A stretch of 64,000 nt of DNA from Dillenia suffruticosa (Eukaryota > Streptophyta > Magnoliopsida > Dilleniales > Dilleniaceae): positions 7,429,001 to 7,493,000 of the forward strand of contig JAVTVX010000012.1 of NCBI GenBank assembly GCA_033439265.1, given 5' to 3'. The notes below the pieces were generated by a model, which did not search any database, was not told the DNA's origin, and saw only the letters and a program-made list of their open reading frames with translations. Made by a program: the position numbers and the translations under genes. This document shows positions 48,578 through 59,602 of this stretch, one piece after another (position 1 is the stretch's first letter; every line of letters begins with the position of its first letter).

Positions 48578-50401
48578 GTCCTTCAAAATTTAAATTGGAT
48601 TTAGCCAAATTTTTCTTTGTTTACTTCTTTGTAGGAGTTTCGGTGCACAATTACTTGCAAACGCCCAACAAGCAGCAGTAGCTGAGAACAACAACAACAA
48701 GGTTCTTTTCTTCCTCTCTCTCTCTCTCTCTCTAAATGAATTTCTGTCTCTTGGATTCTTTTTTCTTTGTTTTTTGGCTCAGTATCTGATTGTTTATTTG
48801 CAATCTTAGCAGAAGAAAGTTGAAGGGAATGCAGATGGGTTTAAAGCAGCAATCCCCAAAAACGTTCACAAAAAAGTTCCTCTGAAGCCTAAACCCAAGC
48901 CTGAGAATGTCATTGAAATCAGTTCTGACACAGAGAAAGAAGAAGATATCAAGAAAAAGGAAAACAAGCCTTCTAAGTCCTCCAAGAAAAAAATTCAGAG
49001 TCTCACTTCAGTCCTCACTGCTAGAAGCAAGGTCTGATTTTTTTTATTCTTTATTATTATTATTATTATTTCTTTTGTGCTTTTTTTTCTGTGGGTCTGA
49101 TTTCTGATTTTTGTTTTTTGTTTTTGTTTTTGTTTTTGCTTTTTTTTTTTTAATGTTCTACTGCTTTTGTAGGTTGCTTGTGGATTGAATCATAAGCCTA
49201 AGGAAGCGATTGTTGATATAGATTCTGCTGATGTCAACAATGAGTTGGCTGCTGTGGAGTATGTTGAAGATATGTACAAATTCTACAAGCTTGCAGAGGT
49301 ATTCTATTTGGATGAATATTTACATATTTTGTCTCTCTGTTTCTCTTTCTGTTCTTTTATTGGCGCTTGACAATATGTTTCCTGCTGTATAGAATGAGTG
49401 CAGGGTGCATAACTACATGGATTCACAGCCTGAGATAAATGAGAAGATGAGAGCAATTCTAGTTGATTGGTTGATTGAAGTCCACAGTAAATTTGATCTA
49501 ATGAAAGAGACACTCTATCTCACTATAAACATTGTCGATAGATATTTGTCAATGAAGATGGTTCCAAGAAGGGAGCTGCAGTTAGTGGGTATGAGTGCTA
49601 TGCTCATTGCAAGCAAATATGAAGAAATTTGGGCTCCAGAGGTACATTTACAACTTTTTTCGATGATACTCCCATTAAATTTTGCTAAAGCCCAAGCTAA
49701 TTCAAACATTGAATTTTTGCATTTGCAGGTTAATGATTTTGTTTGCATTTCAGACAGAGCTTATTCTCACCAACAAGTTCTGGTAATGGAAAAATCAATT
49801 CTGGGTAGGCTTGAATGGTACTTGACAGTACCTACCCCTTACGTTTTTCTTGCTCGGTTCATCAAAGCCTCAATTCCTGACGAGCAGGTAGACTCAATTT
49901 TTACTACTTGGAAGGTTATTTTTATATACCAAAAAGTACTTGTCTAAATTTTTCATTTTTGTGATTTGTTTTTTGATAGTTGGAAATTTTGGTCTACTTT
50001 TATGCTGAGCTTGGGATAATGAATTATGACACTAGCATAGTCTACTGCCCCTCGATGCTAGCTGCCTCAGCAGTCTATGCTGCTCGCTGCACTTTGTTGA
50101 AAACGCCTGCTTGGAGTGAGACTTTAAGGCTGCACACTGGTTTCTCTGAATCCCAGTTGATGTAAGTCCCTTTTACACAATTTCTTGTCCAAATTTCAGT
50201 TTCTTTGTTAGGGTATTTGTCATGTAATGGTTTCTGTACTATGTATGTCTGGTTTTTTGGTTATGCAGAGACTGTGCAAAGTTATTGGTTGGCTTTCATA
50301 GTGCAGCACCTGAAGGAAAATTGAGGGTCATCTACAGGAAATACTCGAATTCTGAGAGGGGTTCTGTTGCTCTTCTTTCACCCGCAAAGTCTTTGCTTTA
50401 G
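47914..50401 (+). CDS. B1-type mitotic cyclin
   Basis: A complete 9-exon gene encodes 441 residues. Exons: 47914-47950, 48386-48536, 48635-48701, 48810-49031, 49173-49298, 49393-49641, 49729-49887, 49980-50161, 50269-50401. All junctions are GT-AG with consistent phases. The protein binds and activates mitotic CDKs. The N-terminal destruction box RRALGDIGN (residues 30-38) marks it for APC/C degradation. A lysine-rich linker with VIEISSDTEKEE, then SLTSVLTARSK, is typical of plant CYCB1. The cyclin box begins near residue 200 with MRAILVDWLIEVHSKF; MLIASKYEEIWAPE follows. The C-terminal cyclin fold runs to about 425. An MSA promoter element lies upstream. Intron 3 ends in a NAGNAG acceptor, so glutamine 86 may be optional. 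The last 45 bp or so are tandemly duplicated in the 3' UTR. Which CYCB1 paralogue it is cannot be said. Confidence 0.95.
48537..48574 (+). repeat. (CT)n tract abutting the 5' splice site of cyclin intron 2
   Basis: The intron starts GTCTCTCTCT, so the microsatellite begins within the donor site itself. A second CT tract lies in intron 3 at about 48714-48734. Confidence 0.9.
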
Positions 50402-50458
50402 GCTTTTATTTTTGCTCTTCTTCCTCCGGGGAAGTCTTTGCTCTAGGCTTTTATTTTC
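50368..50458 (+). repeat. Tandem duplication across the cyclin stop codon
   Basis: Two diverged 45-bp units lie side by side: 50368-50412, containing the last codons and TAG, and 50413-50458, in the 3' UTR. Both begin TGCTCTTCTT and end AGGCTTTTATTTT. The second preserves AAGTCTTTGCT followed by CTAG in place of TTAG. Confidence 0.85.
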
Positions 50459-50618
50459 CTTAAAGACAAACTTGGAGTTTCCTTATCTTTTTTTTTTTTT
50501 TTTTTTTTTTATGTTTGTTTGAGGTGTCATTGTCAAATCAATACATGGATTGGTTAGACAATTTGCTGATGTTGTTTTCTGCGTAATTCTCCAATACATG
50601 ACTGTTCATCCATAACTT

Positions 50619-50664
<46 letters not shown>

Positions 50665-51735
50665 CAGTGATTGAACTTGCATTCTGGATATGACTGAGAT
50701 TGTTCAGATATAATAGATTTATGTCTTCAAATAACATGAAGAATGTGTGGCCTCAGTGATTAACTGATACAAAGTAGGTTTGGTTGGTTTGTGATTTGGA
50801 GAGGGTGTTGACGCAAATTTTGGGGAGTGCAAGTGAAGATTCCCATTTTTCATTAGCTTGCAAATGACACATTATGAGAAGGATAGTTTTGTTAGGTTGG
50901 GGGATAGAACATCTTATTTAACACTAAATGGCCCATTGTCATTATCAAAAAAAGTCCCACTACCACATTCTCAACTATTCTTAAAGGGTCTGCAAAAACC
51001 TCCATCTGCTATTGAGCCCATTGTCCTCTATTTTAATATGAACTAAGGGCCATAGTTGAATAAGACCCAGGTAAAAAGATGATGTTTTTTATTAAAGCTT
51101 TAAAACAGTAAGAGAAGAAGCAGAAACCCAATCTGCACATGTATCAATCATAACTTTGTGTCACCCTCAAAAATGATCTTCATTTAGCCTCCACCCCGTA
51201 GCAATAGAAACAGCAAGCTTAGCCTCTTTAGCTTTTGCTATAACAAGAATCAAGGAATATCGGACTTGACCAAGCCAAAAGGAGAGTTTGACTGTACACT
51301 GCTGTAGCACAAGACCTCGATCCGCACAGGAAGCTTTTTGAAGTGGTGTTATGAGCAATCAAAGTCCTCGATACTTAGGAAAAAGGTGAAGAGTTTTTGG
51401 TTTCTAGAATCCCGAAGACCTTCCATTGTGCTTGTCTACAAATACCTGCTTCTCTGTTATCCAAGTCAAGGGGCAGGCTGGGCCTGAAATAAGACTTATC
51501 CATCTCAGGAAGACTGCAGGAGACCCCATGAGGGTGCAAGCCAGAGTGAAAGTACCAGTTCTCGAGTTTCAGATACCACGTTATACCTTGGGCATATGTC
51601 TTCAATTGCTGTATGCAGTCAAGATAGGACCTGACAAGGAGAGAAGCAGCAGCAGCCTTCTGTAGACAAAAATTTTTGCCCCTCATGAATTTCGGCGGGA
51701 CATTTTATTTTCAAATTGGAAAATGATGGCCAAAC
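50459..51735. other. Cyclin 3' flank and unclassified sequence
   Basis: A T-run at about 50489-50510 and a (CT)n tract at 50622-50660 follow the cyclin. From 51100 the base composition is less AT-rich, and minus-strand ORFs (51167-51358, 51375-51686) appear. I do not recognise either. The copia element has inserted next to this stretch, and similar non-AT-rich sequence with minus-strand ORFs resumes at 56824. Confidence 0.45.
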
Positions 51736-51992
51736 TGATTGAATGATGCATTTATTTAGAAATATTTCCTATTACTTAGAAATGTTTATTTTAGGAAAAT
51801 AATTGTAATTTTTGAATGATTGATTTAGATTCTATTTTATAGTCTATTTTATGACTGTAAATTAGGAGTAAATTAGAAGTTAGTTTCCTAGTTTTTTATC
51901 TATCTCATTGTATATATAGATGTGACATATTACCTCTTATGAGTAAGATGAAAATTATTCGGTTAGGTATTCTAAAATCTACTAATTCCACA
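51736..51992 (+). repeat. 5' LTR of the copia element
   Basis: Starts TGATTGAATGATGCATTT and ends CTACTAATTCCACA, followed directly by the primer site. A TATATATAGATG stretch near 51911 may be the promoter TATA region. It lacks two short internal repeat units found in the 3' LTR. Confidence 0.9.
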
Positions 51993-52103
51993 TGGTATCA
52001 GAGTTTTAGGCTCATTTTTTATATCAAAATCCTGTCATAGTTTTTCTCTCTCATTTTTTTTCTGCATCAATTCTCATCTATTATTTCTAGAAAAAGCCAC
52101 TAT

Positions 52104-52980
52104 GTCCGGCACATCAAGTGTGGGTGACCACATACTTGGTTCTAGTCCAACAAGATCCTCATTCTTCAAAAACCAATCTTTTGACTCATGATAATCTCTC
52201 TACTTAACCAATCATCCACAAACTCAATGGAGAAAATTATCTCCAATGGTTGCAGTGAGTCAAGCTCTTCATTAGAGAACGAGGAAAGATCGGTTTTTTA
52301 ACTGGAGTAACGAAAAAACCGGAGGAAAATTCTGAAGTGATTGAGATCAGGGAATTGGAAAACGCCCTAATCATGTTCTGGTTGATAAATTCAATGGAGC
52401 CGTCAATCAGCAAAACGTACATGTTTTTTACTACTACCCAAGAAATCTGGGAGGCTGCAAAGGAGATTTTCTCAAATATGGGAAATTCAGCTCAAATTTA
52501 TGAAATTTCTATTCAAATTCGGAATACAAAACAAGGTAATCTAAGTGTTTTACAATATTACAATACTTTCAGAATCTTGTGACAGGAGTTGGATTTATTT
52601 TATGATTATGAATGGCATTGTCCACAAGACAGTGTCATATTTAAGAGAATGATTGAAAAAAAGTATATTTTTGCTTTCTTGGCTGGTCTGAATAATGATC
52701 TCGATGAGGTTCGTGGAAGAATTCTTGGACGTGAGATCTTGCCATCCACTCGAGAAGTGTTCTCCGAAGTCCGCAGGGAGGAAAGTAGAAGGAATGTTAT
52801 GTTGGGAAAGGAAACTCGAGACTCTTGAAACGGAATCATCAGCACTGGCAGCCAAAAGCAATCGATTCTCTAATATCTCAAATGGAGGTAACGATACTCG
52901 GAATAAAAGGGGAAATAGACTCTGGTGTGATCATTGTAAAAAATCTGGTCATACCCATAAGACTTGCTGAAAGTTGCATG
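52104..52980 (+). pseudogene. copia gag (broken)
   Basis: The gag opens near 52104 (MSGTSSVGDH) and is split by stops and frameshifts. The open pieces are 52337-52582 (MFFTTTQEIWEAAKEIFS and an IRNTKQGNLSVLQYYN block) and 52589-52828 (FAFLAGLNNDLDEVRGRI). A zinc knuckle WCDHCKKSGHTHKTC (CX2CX4HX4C, complete) at 52921-52968 is followed at once by a TGA where tryptophan is usual. UBN2-type gag. Confidence 0.85.
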
Positions 52981-53125
52981 GAAAGCCTCCTTATTTAAAA
53001 AATGGATAATCTGATCAAGTGACTAGCAGAGCTCTTCAAACGAGTTTAGAAGAATCAACACCCGAAAATTCTCTAGTTTCCCTTAATAAAGAGTTTCCTT
53101 CAATAAAGAACAGTTCGAAAGTCTC

Positions 53126-53836
53126 ATGAAACTCCTGAATTCAACTTCTATTCCATCTGTCTTTATTGCACAGAAAGGTAATTTTTCTCAAACCTTTAGT
53201 GTGCTAACTGAGAACAGAACTCCTTGGATCCTAGATTCTGGTGCCTCTGATTATATGACAAGTTGTTCTTCACTCTTCTCCACTTATACTCCTTGTACCG
53301 GTAACTTGAAAGTAAAGATTGTTGATGGTTCATTAGCCACTGTAGCAGGGAAATGGTCAATTATTTTGTCAAGAAATCTGACCTTAAAATCTGTACTTCA
53401 TGTTCCTTTGCTTACATGTAATCTGTTGTCCATTAGCAAACTCACTCATGATCAAAATTATGTGGATAAATTTGGTTCCTCCTCATGTCAATTTCAAGAA
53501 TTGGTTTTGGAGAAAATGATTGGCAATGCTAAAGAGTGTGGAGGACTTTACTACCTTGACAAGGAAGACTCAAATAGACAAAATTCGGTTTGCAAATCCT
53601 TGTCTGTTTCTTTATGTGAAAATAATGTCATGTTGTGGTACTGTAGACTCGGCCACCCTAACTTTCCCTACTTGAAAAATTTATTTCCATCTCTTTTCAA
53701 TAATAAAGATACATCTTCCTTTCAGTGTGAGATTTGTCAATTTTCTAAATATCATCGTGTATCTTTTCCGGTACAGTCATATAAGCATTCTACCCATTTC
53801 TCAATAATACACAGTGATATTTGGGGTCTTTCATGA
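53126..53836 (+). pseudogene. copia protease and integrase N-terminal region
   Basis: A 236-codon open frame. An aspartic protease motif LDSGASDYM lies at residues 36-44 with the LLSISKL block downstream. The GAG-pre-integrase zinc segment (LWYCRLGHPNFPYL ... CEIC) follows, then the integrase start (IIHSDIWG). It ends in TGA, after which integrase continues in pieces. Confidence 0.88.
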
Positions 53837-54480
53837 ATTAAAAATTTATCGGCGGCTAAATGGTTTATTACCTTTATCGATGATCATATTAGACTATGTT
53901 GGGTATATCTCTTGAAGGCAAAATCTGAAACAGAACATGTCTTTAAAAGGTTTCACTAAATGGTCAAAACTCAATTTCAAACTCAAATTCAGATTCTTAA
54001 AATAGACAATGGGAGTGAATGTTTCACAAATGTTCTTGGGACATTTCTTCAAGGAGAGTGAATCATTTATCAAAATAGTTGTATAAATATTCCACAACAA
54101 AATGGGTAAAACAAACACTTACTTGAGTTTACCAGATCCTTAATGTTACCACAAATATGCCAAAACCTTTTTGGGGGAAACTATTCTTACTGCCTCATTT
54201 CTCATTAATAGGATGCCTACTCAGGTTTTAGGATACAAAACTCCTCTAAAAGTGTTTTAAAGTGTCTATCCAATAAACCGCCTAATTACCAATTTACCAC
54301 TTAGGATATTTGGATGTGCCTCCTTTATTCATATTCATTCTCATAACCATAGCAAATTTGATCAAGGGCTATCAAATGTATTTTCCTCAGATATTCACCA
54401 ACTAAAAAAGGATATAAGTGTTTTGATCTAAAAACTAAGAAGATGTTTGTTAGTATGGATGTTTCCTTCTTTGAGAATCA
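53837..54480 (+). pseudogene. copia integrase core, multiply broken
   Basis: Frames contain WFITFIDDHIRLCWVYLLK, DNGSECFTN, an NIPQQNG motif and, further on, KCIFLRYSPTKKGYKCFD. These are the catalytic-core and C-terminal marks of copia integrase. At least six stops or frameshifts are spread across it. Confidence 0.8.
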
Positions 54481-54784
54481 GCCTTACTTCATCAAAAACT
54501 CAGTTCAGGGGGAGAATGTGACCACAGAAGAGAGTTTTTATAATTTTTGGGATATATTGCCTACTCTTCCTTCAGACCAATCAAACTCAATTAGTCCTAT
54601 CAATTCTTACCCTACTTCTTTTACGTCACTCATTTCTACTCATATTTCTCTTTCAGACCAAGAAATACCCACTACAATCACTAAAAAAACAAAATTGAAA
54701 ATTCAAAGTCTAAAGTTACTTGTCTATGAGAGATGAAAAAGAAAGGAAAATGAAGGAATTCACACACTTGAACAGAACCAGTCA

Positions 54785-55781
54785 TTGGATCCACCAGTTC
54801 TTGATGATGCGTCAAATCAGAATTCTCCTACATATCATGCCACTTGTGAAAATCAAAGTAATTCAACACTTATTAAGAATCTAGATATTCCTATTGCTCT
54901 TAGAAAAGGAAAAAGAACTTGTACGTCTCACCGTTTTTCAGATTACATGTGCTATAGCAGTTTGTCTCCTCCCTATCAGGCTTTTGCTACTAATCTGACC
55001 AGTATAGCAATTCCCAAGTCACTCCAAGAAGTATTGAGTATTCCAGATTGGAGAGCAGTAGTTATGAAGGAGATCAAAGCACTGGAGAAAAATGGAACCT
55101 GGGAGTGTATGTCAATACTGAAGGGAAAGAAAACAGTGGGGTGCAAGTGGGTATTCACAGTGAAGTATAATTCGAATGGATCAATAGAAAGATTCAAGAT
55201 TCGTTTGGTTGCAAAAGGATTCACACAGTTCTATAAGATAGACTACCACAAAGTTCAATACTATTCATGTTCTTCTTTCTATTGCAGCTAATTTAGACTG
55301 GAAGATTTCATAACTAGATGTTAAGAATGCCTTTCTAAACGGGAAATTGATAGAAAAAGTTTTTATGGATATTTCTCTTGGTTTTATAGATGTCTATGGT
55401 ACTAATACAGTTTGTAAACTGAGAAAATCTCTCTATGAATTGTAGCAATCTCCTAGAGCCTGGTTTGATCGTTTCTCAAAGACGGTGAAGAAATATGGCT
55501 GCACTCAATCTCAAACCGATCATACTTTATTTTTCAAAAAGTCTCAAGATGGGAAGATCTCAATCTTAATTGTGTACGTTGATGATATTCTACTTACAAG
55601 GGATGATACAACCAAAGGAGAAAGAATGAAGAAAATTCTAGCCAAAGAATTTGAAATCAAGGATCTTAGGCCTATGAAATACTTTCTTGGTATGGAAGTT
55701 GTAAGATCAAAGAAAATGATTTATGTGTCACAAAGGAAATATATCATTGACCTGCTCAGTGACAGGTTTTCTAGGAAGTAA
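54785..55781 (+). pseudogene. copia reverse transcriptase, broken
   Basis: The first part (54785-55250) has WRAVVMKEIKALEKNGTWE, GCKWVFTVKYNSNGSIERFK and RLVAKGF. A frameshift near 55255 and stops near 55310 and 55445 interrupt the middle (LDVKNAFLNGKL, VCKLRKSLYEL, SPRAWF). The second open part (55485-55781) retains the catalytic YVDD box in IVYVDDILLTRDD and a DLRPMKYFLGMEV block. Less decayed than the minus-strand copia relic. Confidence 0.88.
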
Positions 55782-56496
55782 ACTGACTGATATACCAATT
55801 GAAGAGAATCACAAGTTAGGGTATAAGAAGGGAGATGTCCCTATTGATAAAGATAGATATCAAAGGTTAGTGGGACGTTTAATTTATCAGTCTCATACAC
55901 GACTTGATATTGCCTATGTCGTCAGTGTGGTCAGCCAATTTATGCATGAGCCTTATGAGAAATATCTAAAAGCAGTTCAACGTATTTTGAGATATCTTAA
56001 GGGAACTCATGGAAAATGACTTCTTTTCAAGAAAAATGATTCAACGAAGATAGAAGCATTCGCTGATGCTGATTGGGCCGGGTCAGTTAGTGATAGAAGG
56101 TCTACTACTGGATATTATACATTTATATAGGGCAACCTAGTGACTTGGAGGAGCAAAAAGCAATTAGTGGCAGCAAGAAACAGTGTTGAGGCTGAATTTC
56201 GAGCTCTTGCACAAGGAATATGTGAACTTCTATGGCTAAGAAGAATCATGAATGAGTTTTTACTTCAAGGTGAGAATCTTATGCTACTATACTGTGACAA
56301 CAAGTCAACAATCAGTATTGCTCACAATCCAACTCACCATGACCGTACTAAACACATAGAAGTGGATAGACATTTCATTAAAAAGAAGATTGAAGAAAAA
56401 CTTGTGTGTATACCTTACATTACATCCAAGGGACAACTTGAAGATTTTTTAACCAAAGGCTTACCACGAGTCAGATTTGAAGAATATCCAAGTTGA
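55723..56496 (+). pseudogene. copia RNase H, broken
   Basis: Frame 55723-56019 covers the connection domain (GRLIYQSHTRLDIAYVVS, VQRILRYLKGTHG). A stop follows, then ADADWAGSVSDRRSTTGYYT. After another stop, 56140-56496 holds SKKQLVAARNSVEAEFRALA, LYCDNKSTISIAHNP and TKHIEVDRHFIKKKI. The catalytic acidic residues (DADWAG, EAEFRA, YCDN) are still present. Confidence 0.88.
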
Positions 56497-56532
56497 ATAT
56501 GATTGATATCTATATTCCAACTTGAGGGGGAG

Positions 56533-56823
56533 TGTTGGAATGATACATTTACTTATGAATGTTTCCTATTATTTAGAAATATTTATTTTAGGAAAATAAT
56601 TGTAATTTTTGATTGATTGATTTAGTTTCTATTTTATGGTCTATTTTATGGCCTATTTTATAGTTGTAAATTAAGAGTAAATTAGGAGTTAATTATGAGT
56701 AAATCAGGAGTTAGTTTCCTAGTTTTTTATCTATCTTATTGTATATATAGATAAGACATATTATCTCCTATAAATAAGATAGAGATTATTTGGTTAGGTA
56801 TTCTAAAACCTACTGATTCCACA
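56533..56823 (+). repeat. 3' LTR of the copia element
   Basis: Starts TGTTGGAATGATACATTT and ends CTACTGATTCCACA. It carries extra TATTTTATGG-type and GAGTAAATCAGGAG-type units relative to the 5' LTR. Confidence 0.92.
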
Positions 56824-58029
56824 AAACCTTGTCTTTTGGTATACATGATAAAATGATCCTATGGAGAATATTCCTTTGCAGTCCAGAATCTAGGTTGGCT
56901 CATCTGCTTCAAAAAGGAATAGGAATCTTACTGATGTTACAGTGTCCCATGTTCTTGAGATGGGATTGATGAAGCATCTCCCTCCAGAAAGTAGCAACCC
57001 TAAATAACAAGTGACTATCATAGAAATAACTTTCCATAGTTGAATCACTAGACATTAAAGGTTGGTTGGGCTGCCAGAACTTTACCATTAAGATAATAAT
57101 CAGAACGATAGCTGAACCACAGTTTATCAGCTTTTGCACACATTGCCAAGTCAATATAGCAGCCAAACTTCGTTAGAGTTGTGCATTCCTCTAAACTGAC
57201 TCATCCATCAAGGTCTTTATTACGATACTTTTGAATTCTAATTTGTGGTCCATATTAAAGCCATATGCCAATGAAACCATAGCCCGTCAAAATCTCTTTA
57301 AGTACACTTCAGAGGATGATGCGTGGGTGGGGTTGTAGGACCGAAGGTCCTACAAAAGTGGATGCTTCCTTAAGTTGTACTTCTATATTAGACTTGTTAT
57401 ATATATTGCACACGTTTAATAGGTTATTATATATAATAATAATGTTACTTCCACGGTTTATATTTGACTTGTTATATATAGTTTGTACATGATTAATAGA
57501 GTCGAAAATTTTAAAAAAATATGAATAAAAACAATACATTTTTAATATATAACGTATGCAAAAATACTTAAATAGATTATTATAATTCATTTTTATTTTT
57601 TATTCATATATGATTCCGTATTTGAACTAAAGTGGCACTCAAAGTTACCATTATTATTATTATTATTATAAATTTTTAGTTTAAATATAAATATAGTATA
57701 ATAAATAATCGATACTTTTTCCTTATTCTTTTCCTCCCTTATAAAGAGAGAGTGTAATTTATAGAAATTTTAAGATAAAGAAATAACTTTTGTAACATTT
57801 GGACCAAAAAAATTGAGTTTTTATTCTTTCAAATTTATAATAGATAACCTAAAACGATATAATTCAATATTTGAGTTCTTCTCTTCGTCTTTTAGGTTGT
57901 GTACTAGCACAAGTACGTGTGCAAAGATTGTCTCGATCATTGATTTTATTTTTTTGGGTTATTTATTGAAATAATTTTTTGATGTACCAAATTTTTAACG
58001 ATCATTCTCAAATAATTCGGATATATTTT
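56824..58029. other. Unclassified sequence downstream of the copia element
   Basis: 56824-57300 is less AT-rich and has an 85-codon minus-strand ORF (56909-57166) that I do not recognise. A perfect 8-bp-stem hairpin (GTAGGACC-GAA-GGTCCTAC) lies at about 57334-57352. It is followed by AT-rich DNA with a diverged repeat containing GACTTGTTATATATA, and a (TTA)n tract near 57649-57668. Confidence 0.45.
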
Positions 58030-58497
58030 TTTTATAATAATTTTGGAAGAAGTCATCCATCTTTATCGAAATAAACACAGCCTTGAAACCCTCCATTTCC
58101 AAACAGACCCAATCAGTTCACATGACTTGGGTTTAACTTCGTGGAAAACGACGCGTTTGTTTCTCTCAGTCCCGGTCCGCAAGAACCCCAATCGCAAATC
58201 TCTCTCTCTAGCTGATAGCTCACCGGCGGAACTTGACATCATCATTGTCCTGTTGACAAAAATCTTTTCTTCTTCGCTTTCTCATTCAAATCTCTTATCT
58301 CTGATCCACCATTTACACTGCAAACTCAAATCAATTTGATCTCTCTCTATAGACATTTCTATACAAGAATCACCGAATGATCAACTAATCAAGCATTGGG
58401 TTCCATCCAAATCGGGCAATTTGTGTTCTTTTGGGTTTCCATAGACGTCTCTACTCGCCGGATCCTTGATCGAATCCCCTCCACTCGGCCTGTCTGT
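58030..58497 (+). other. Probable non-coding first exon of the FAR1-type gene
   Basis: Composition rises here relative to the flanks, with CT-rich leader-like text, and the block ends at a possible donor (CCTGTCT|GTATGTGC). The FAR1-type coding exon at 61.8 kb starts right after a good acceptor (TCTACTAG|AG), so a 5' UTR exon upstream is expected. A 98-codon ORF (58043-58339) without family motifs would be an upstream ORF. This assignment is inference. Confidence 0.35.
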
Positions 58498-58769
58498 ATG
58501 TGCTTCTCTCCGTTTTTCACTTTCAAACACTTTCATTTCCTAATCTTATATTTGTAATGCTATGATTATAGATAATTTAGGGCTTCACTTAACAATTTTA
58601 GGGCCTTATGTATGAGTTTTAATCTTTGAATTCAGTTTGTCGGAAATGATCAAAATCTTTTCCTAAGATAAGAAGTTAATGTTAAACCTCGTGCATTGGA
58701 TTATTCGAAAACTTAAGGTTGTAATTGTTGAGGCTTGTAAATGTCGACACTGTTAATGTCTCCTTTTAT

Positions 58770-59602
58770 GAGCTTTGTACGGATCTGACACTATCCAAAT
58801 TTTTTTTTTTTTAAAACAACTCACCTGCGGAAATATATCAAAAAATAACCCACCTATGTCGAGAGTTGAACACTCGACATGCACAATGCATGTCAACTTC
58901 CATCCTAAATTTAAAAAACCATAATCCCTAAATTAATATTAATTTTCAATAACCCTAAATCCTAAATATCCTAAACAACAAATAATATTAAGTTAACTAT
59001 AATTAATAAATTTACTAAATTACTTATTCATACATTTATCAAAAAACCCTAAACCCTAATTTTATCCTAAATTTAAAAAACTCTAATCCCTAAATTAATA
59101 TTAATTTCTAACAAACCAAAACCCTAAATATCCTAATTAAGTCTCTGTAAAATTTAGTTCAATCAACAAAGCACACATTAATTTAACAATGTTCATAAAA
59201 ATTTAATCAATATAAACATATAAAATTTTAAAATTCGCAGAGGACAAACAACAATTTATCTTCGCCAAATTTCACCGTGCAGATATTGCAAAAGCTTGGA
59301 TCGTAGTCAACTTACTTTCCTGAGGTTGCAGATCTCTTCAGTCGCTGCAGATCGTGCGCGCAGTGGGAGAAAATGCGATCGTCCGCCGCGGAGCAGAGAA
59401 GAAGCAAAAGGGAAGAAGAAGGAAGAAAGAAGAAGGGGCGGGGGGGTTATGGTGCGAACATGTCGAGAGTTGAACTCTCGACATGCCTTGTACATGTCGA
59501 GAGTTCAACTCTCGACATAGGTGGGTTATTTTTTGATATATTTCCGCGGGTGAGTTGTTTTAATTTTTTTTTTTTGAATAGTGTCAAATCCGTACAAAGC
59601 TC
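58770..59602. mobile_element. Mutator-like TIR element, complete, 833 bp, non-autonomous
   Basis: Long terminal inverted repeats of about 110 bp (58770-58880 and 59494-59602) start GAGCTTTGTACGGAT. They are flanked by a perfect 10-bp direct duplication CTCCTTTTAT (58760-58769 and 59603-59612), in the size range for Mutator-like elements. Each TIR ends inwardly in a near-perfect palindrome. The interior has a diverged direct repeat (about 58900-58975 and 59063-59140) rich in CCCTAAA motifs, plus a GC-richer segment at 59330-59460. No transposase frame is seen. It lies in the inferred first intron of the FAR1-type gene. Confidence 0.9.
59460..59518. repeat. Paired 25-bp palindromes at the inner edge of the Mutator-like TIR
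   Basis: Two palindromes with core TCGAGAGTTSAACTCTCGA occupy 59460-59484 and 59494-59518. A third, with one mismatch, is at 58856-58880 in the other TIR. Confidence 0.9.

Larger units (their letters stand above)
51736..56823 (+). mobile_element. Ty1/copia retrotransposon with both LTRs
   Basis: The element has a 5' LTR at 51736-51992 (257 bp) and a 3' LTR at 56533-56823 (291 bp), both TG...CA. A tRNA-Met primer site TGGTATCAGAG abuts the 5' LTR at 51993-52003. A purine tract (TTGAGGGGGAG) precedes the 3' LTR. Domain order is gag, protease, integrase, reverse transcriptase, RNase H. The LTRs remain clearly alike; the 34-bp difference is made of short tandem units present only in the 3' copy. 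The flanks share AAAC (51732-51735 and 56824-56827), a possible short target duplication. Several stops and frameshifts make it non-autonomous. Confidence 0.93.

Noticed and set aside
57334..57352. Small perfect hairpin as a terminator or regulatory RNA
   Set aside because: An 8-bp stem is too short to claim function, and intrinsic terminators do not apply to a plant nuclear genome.
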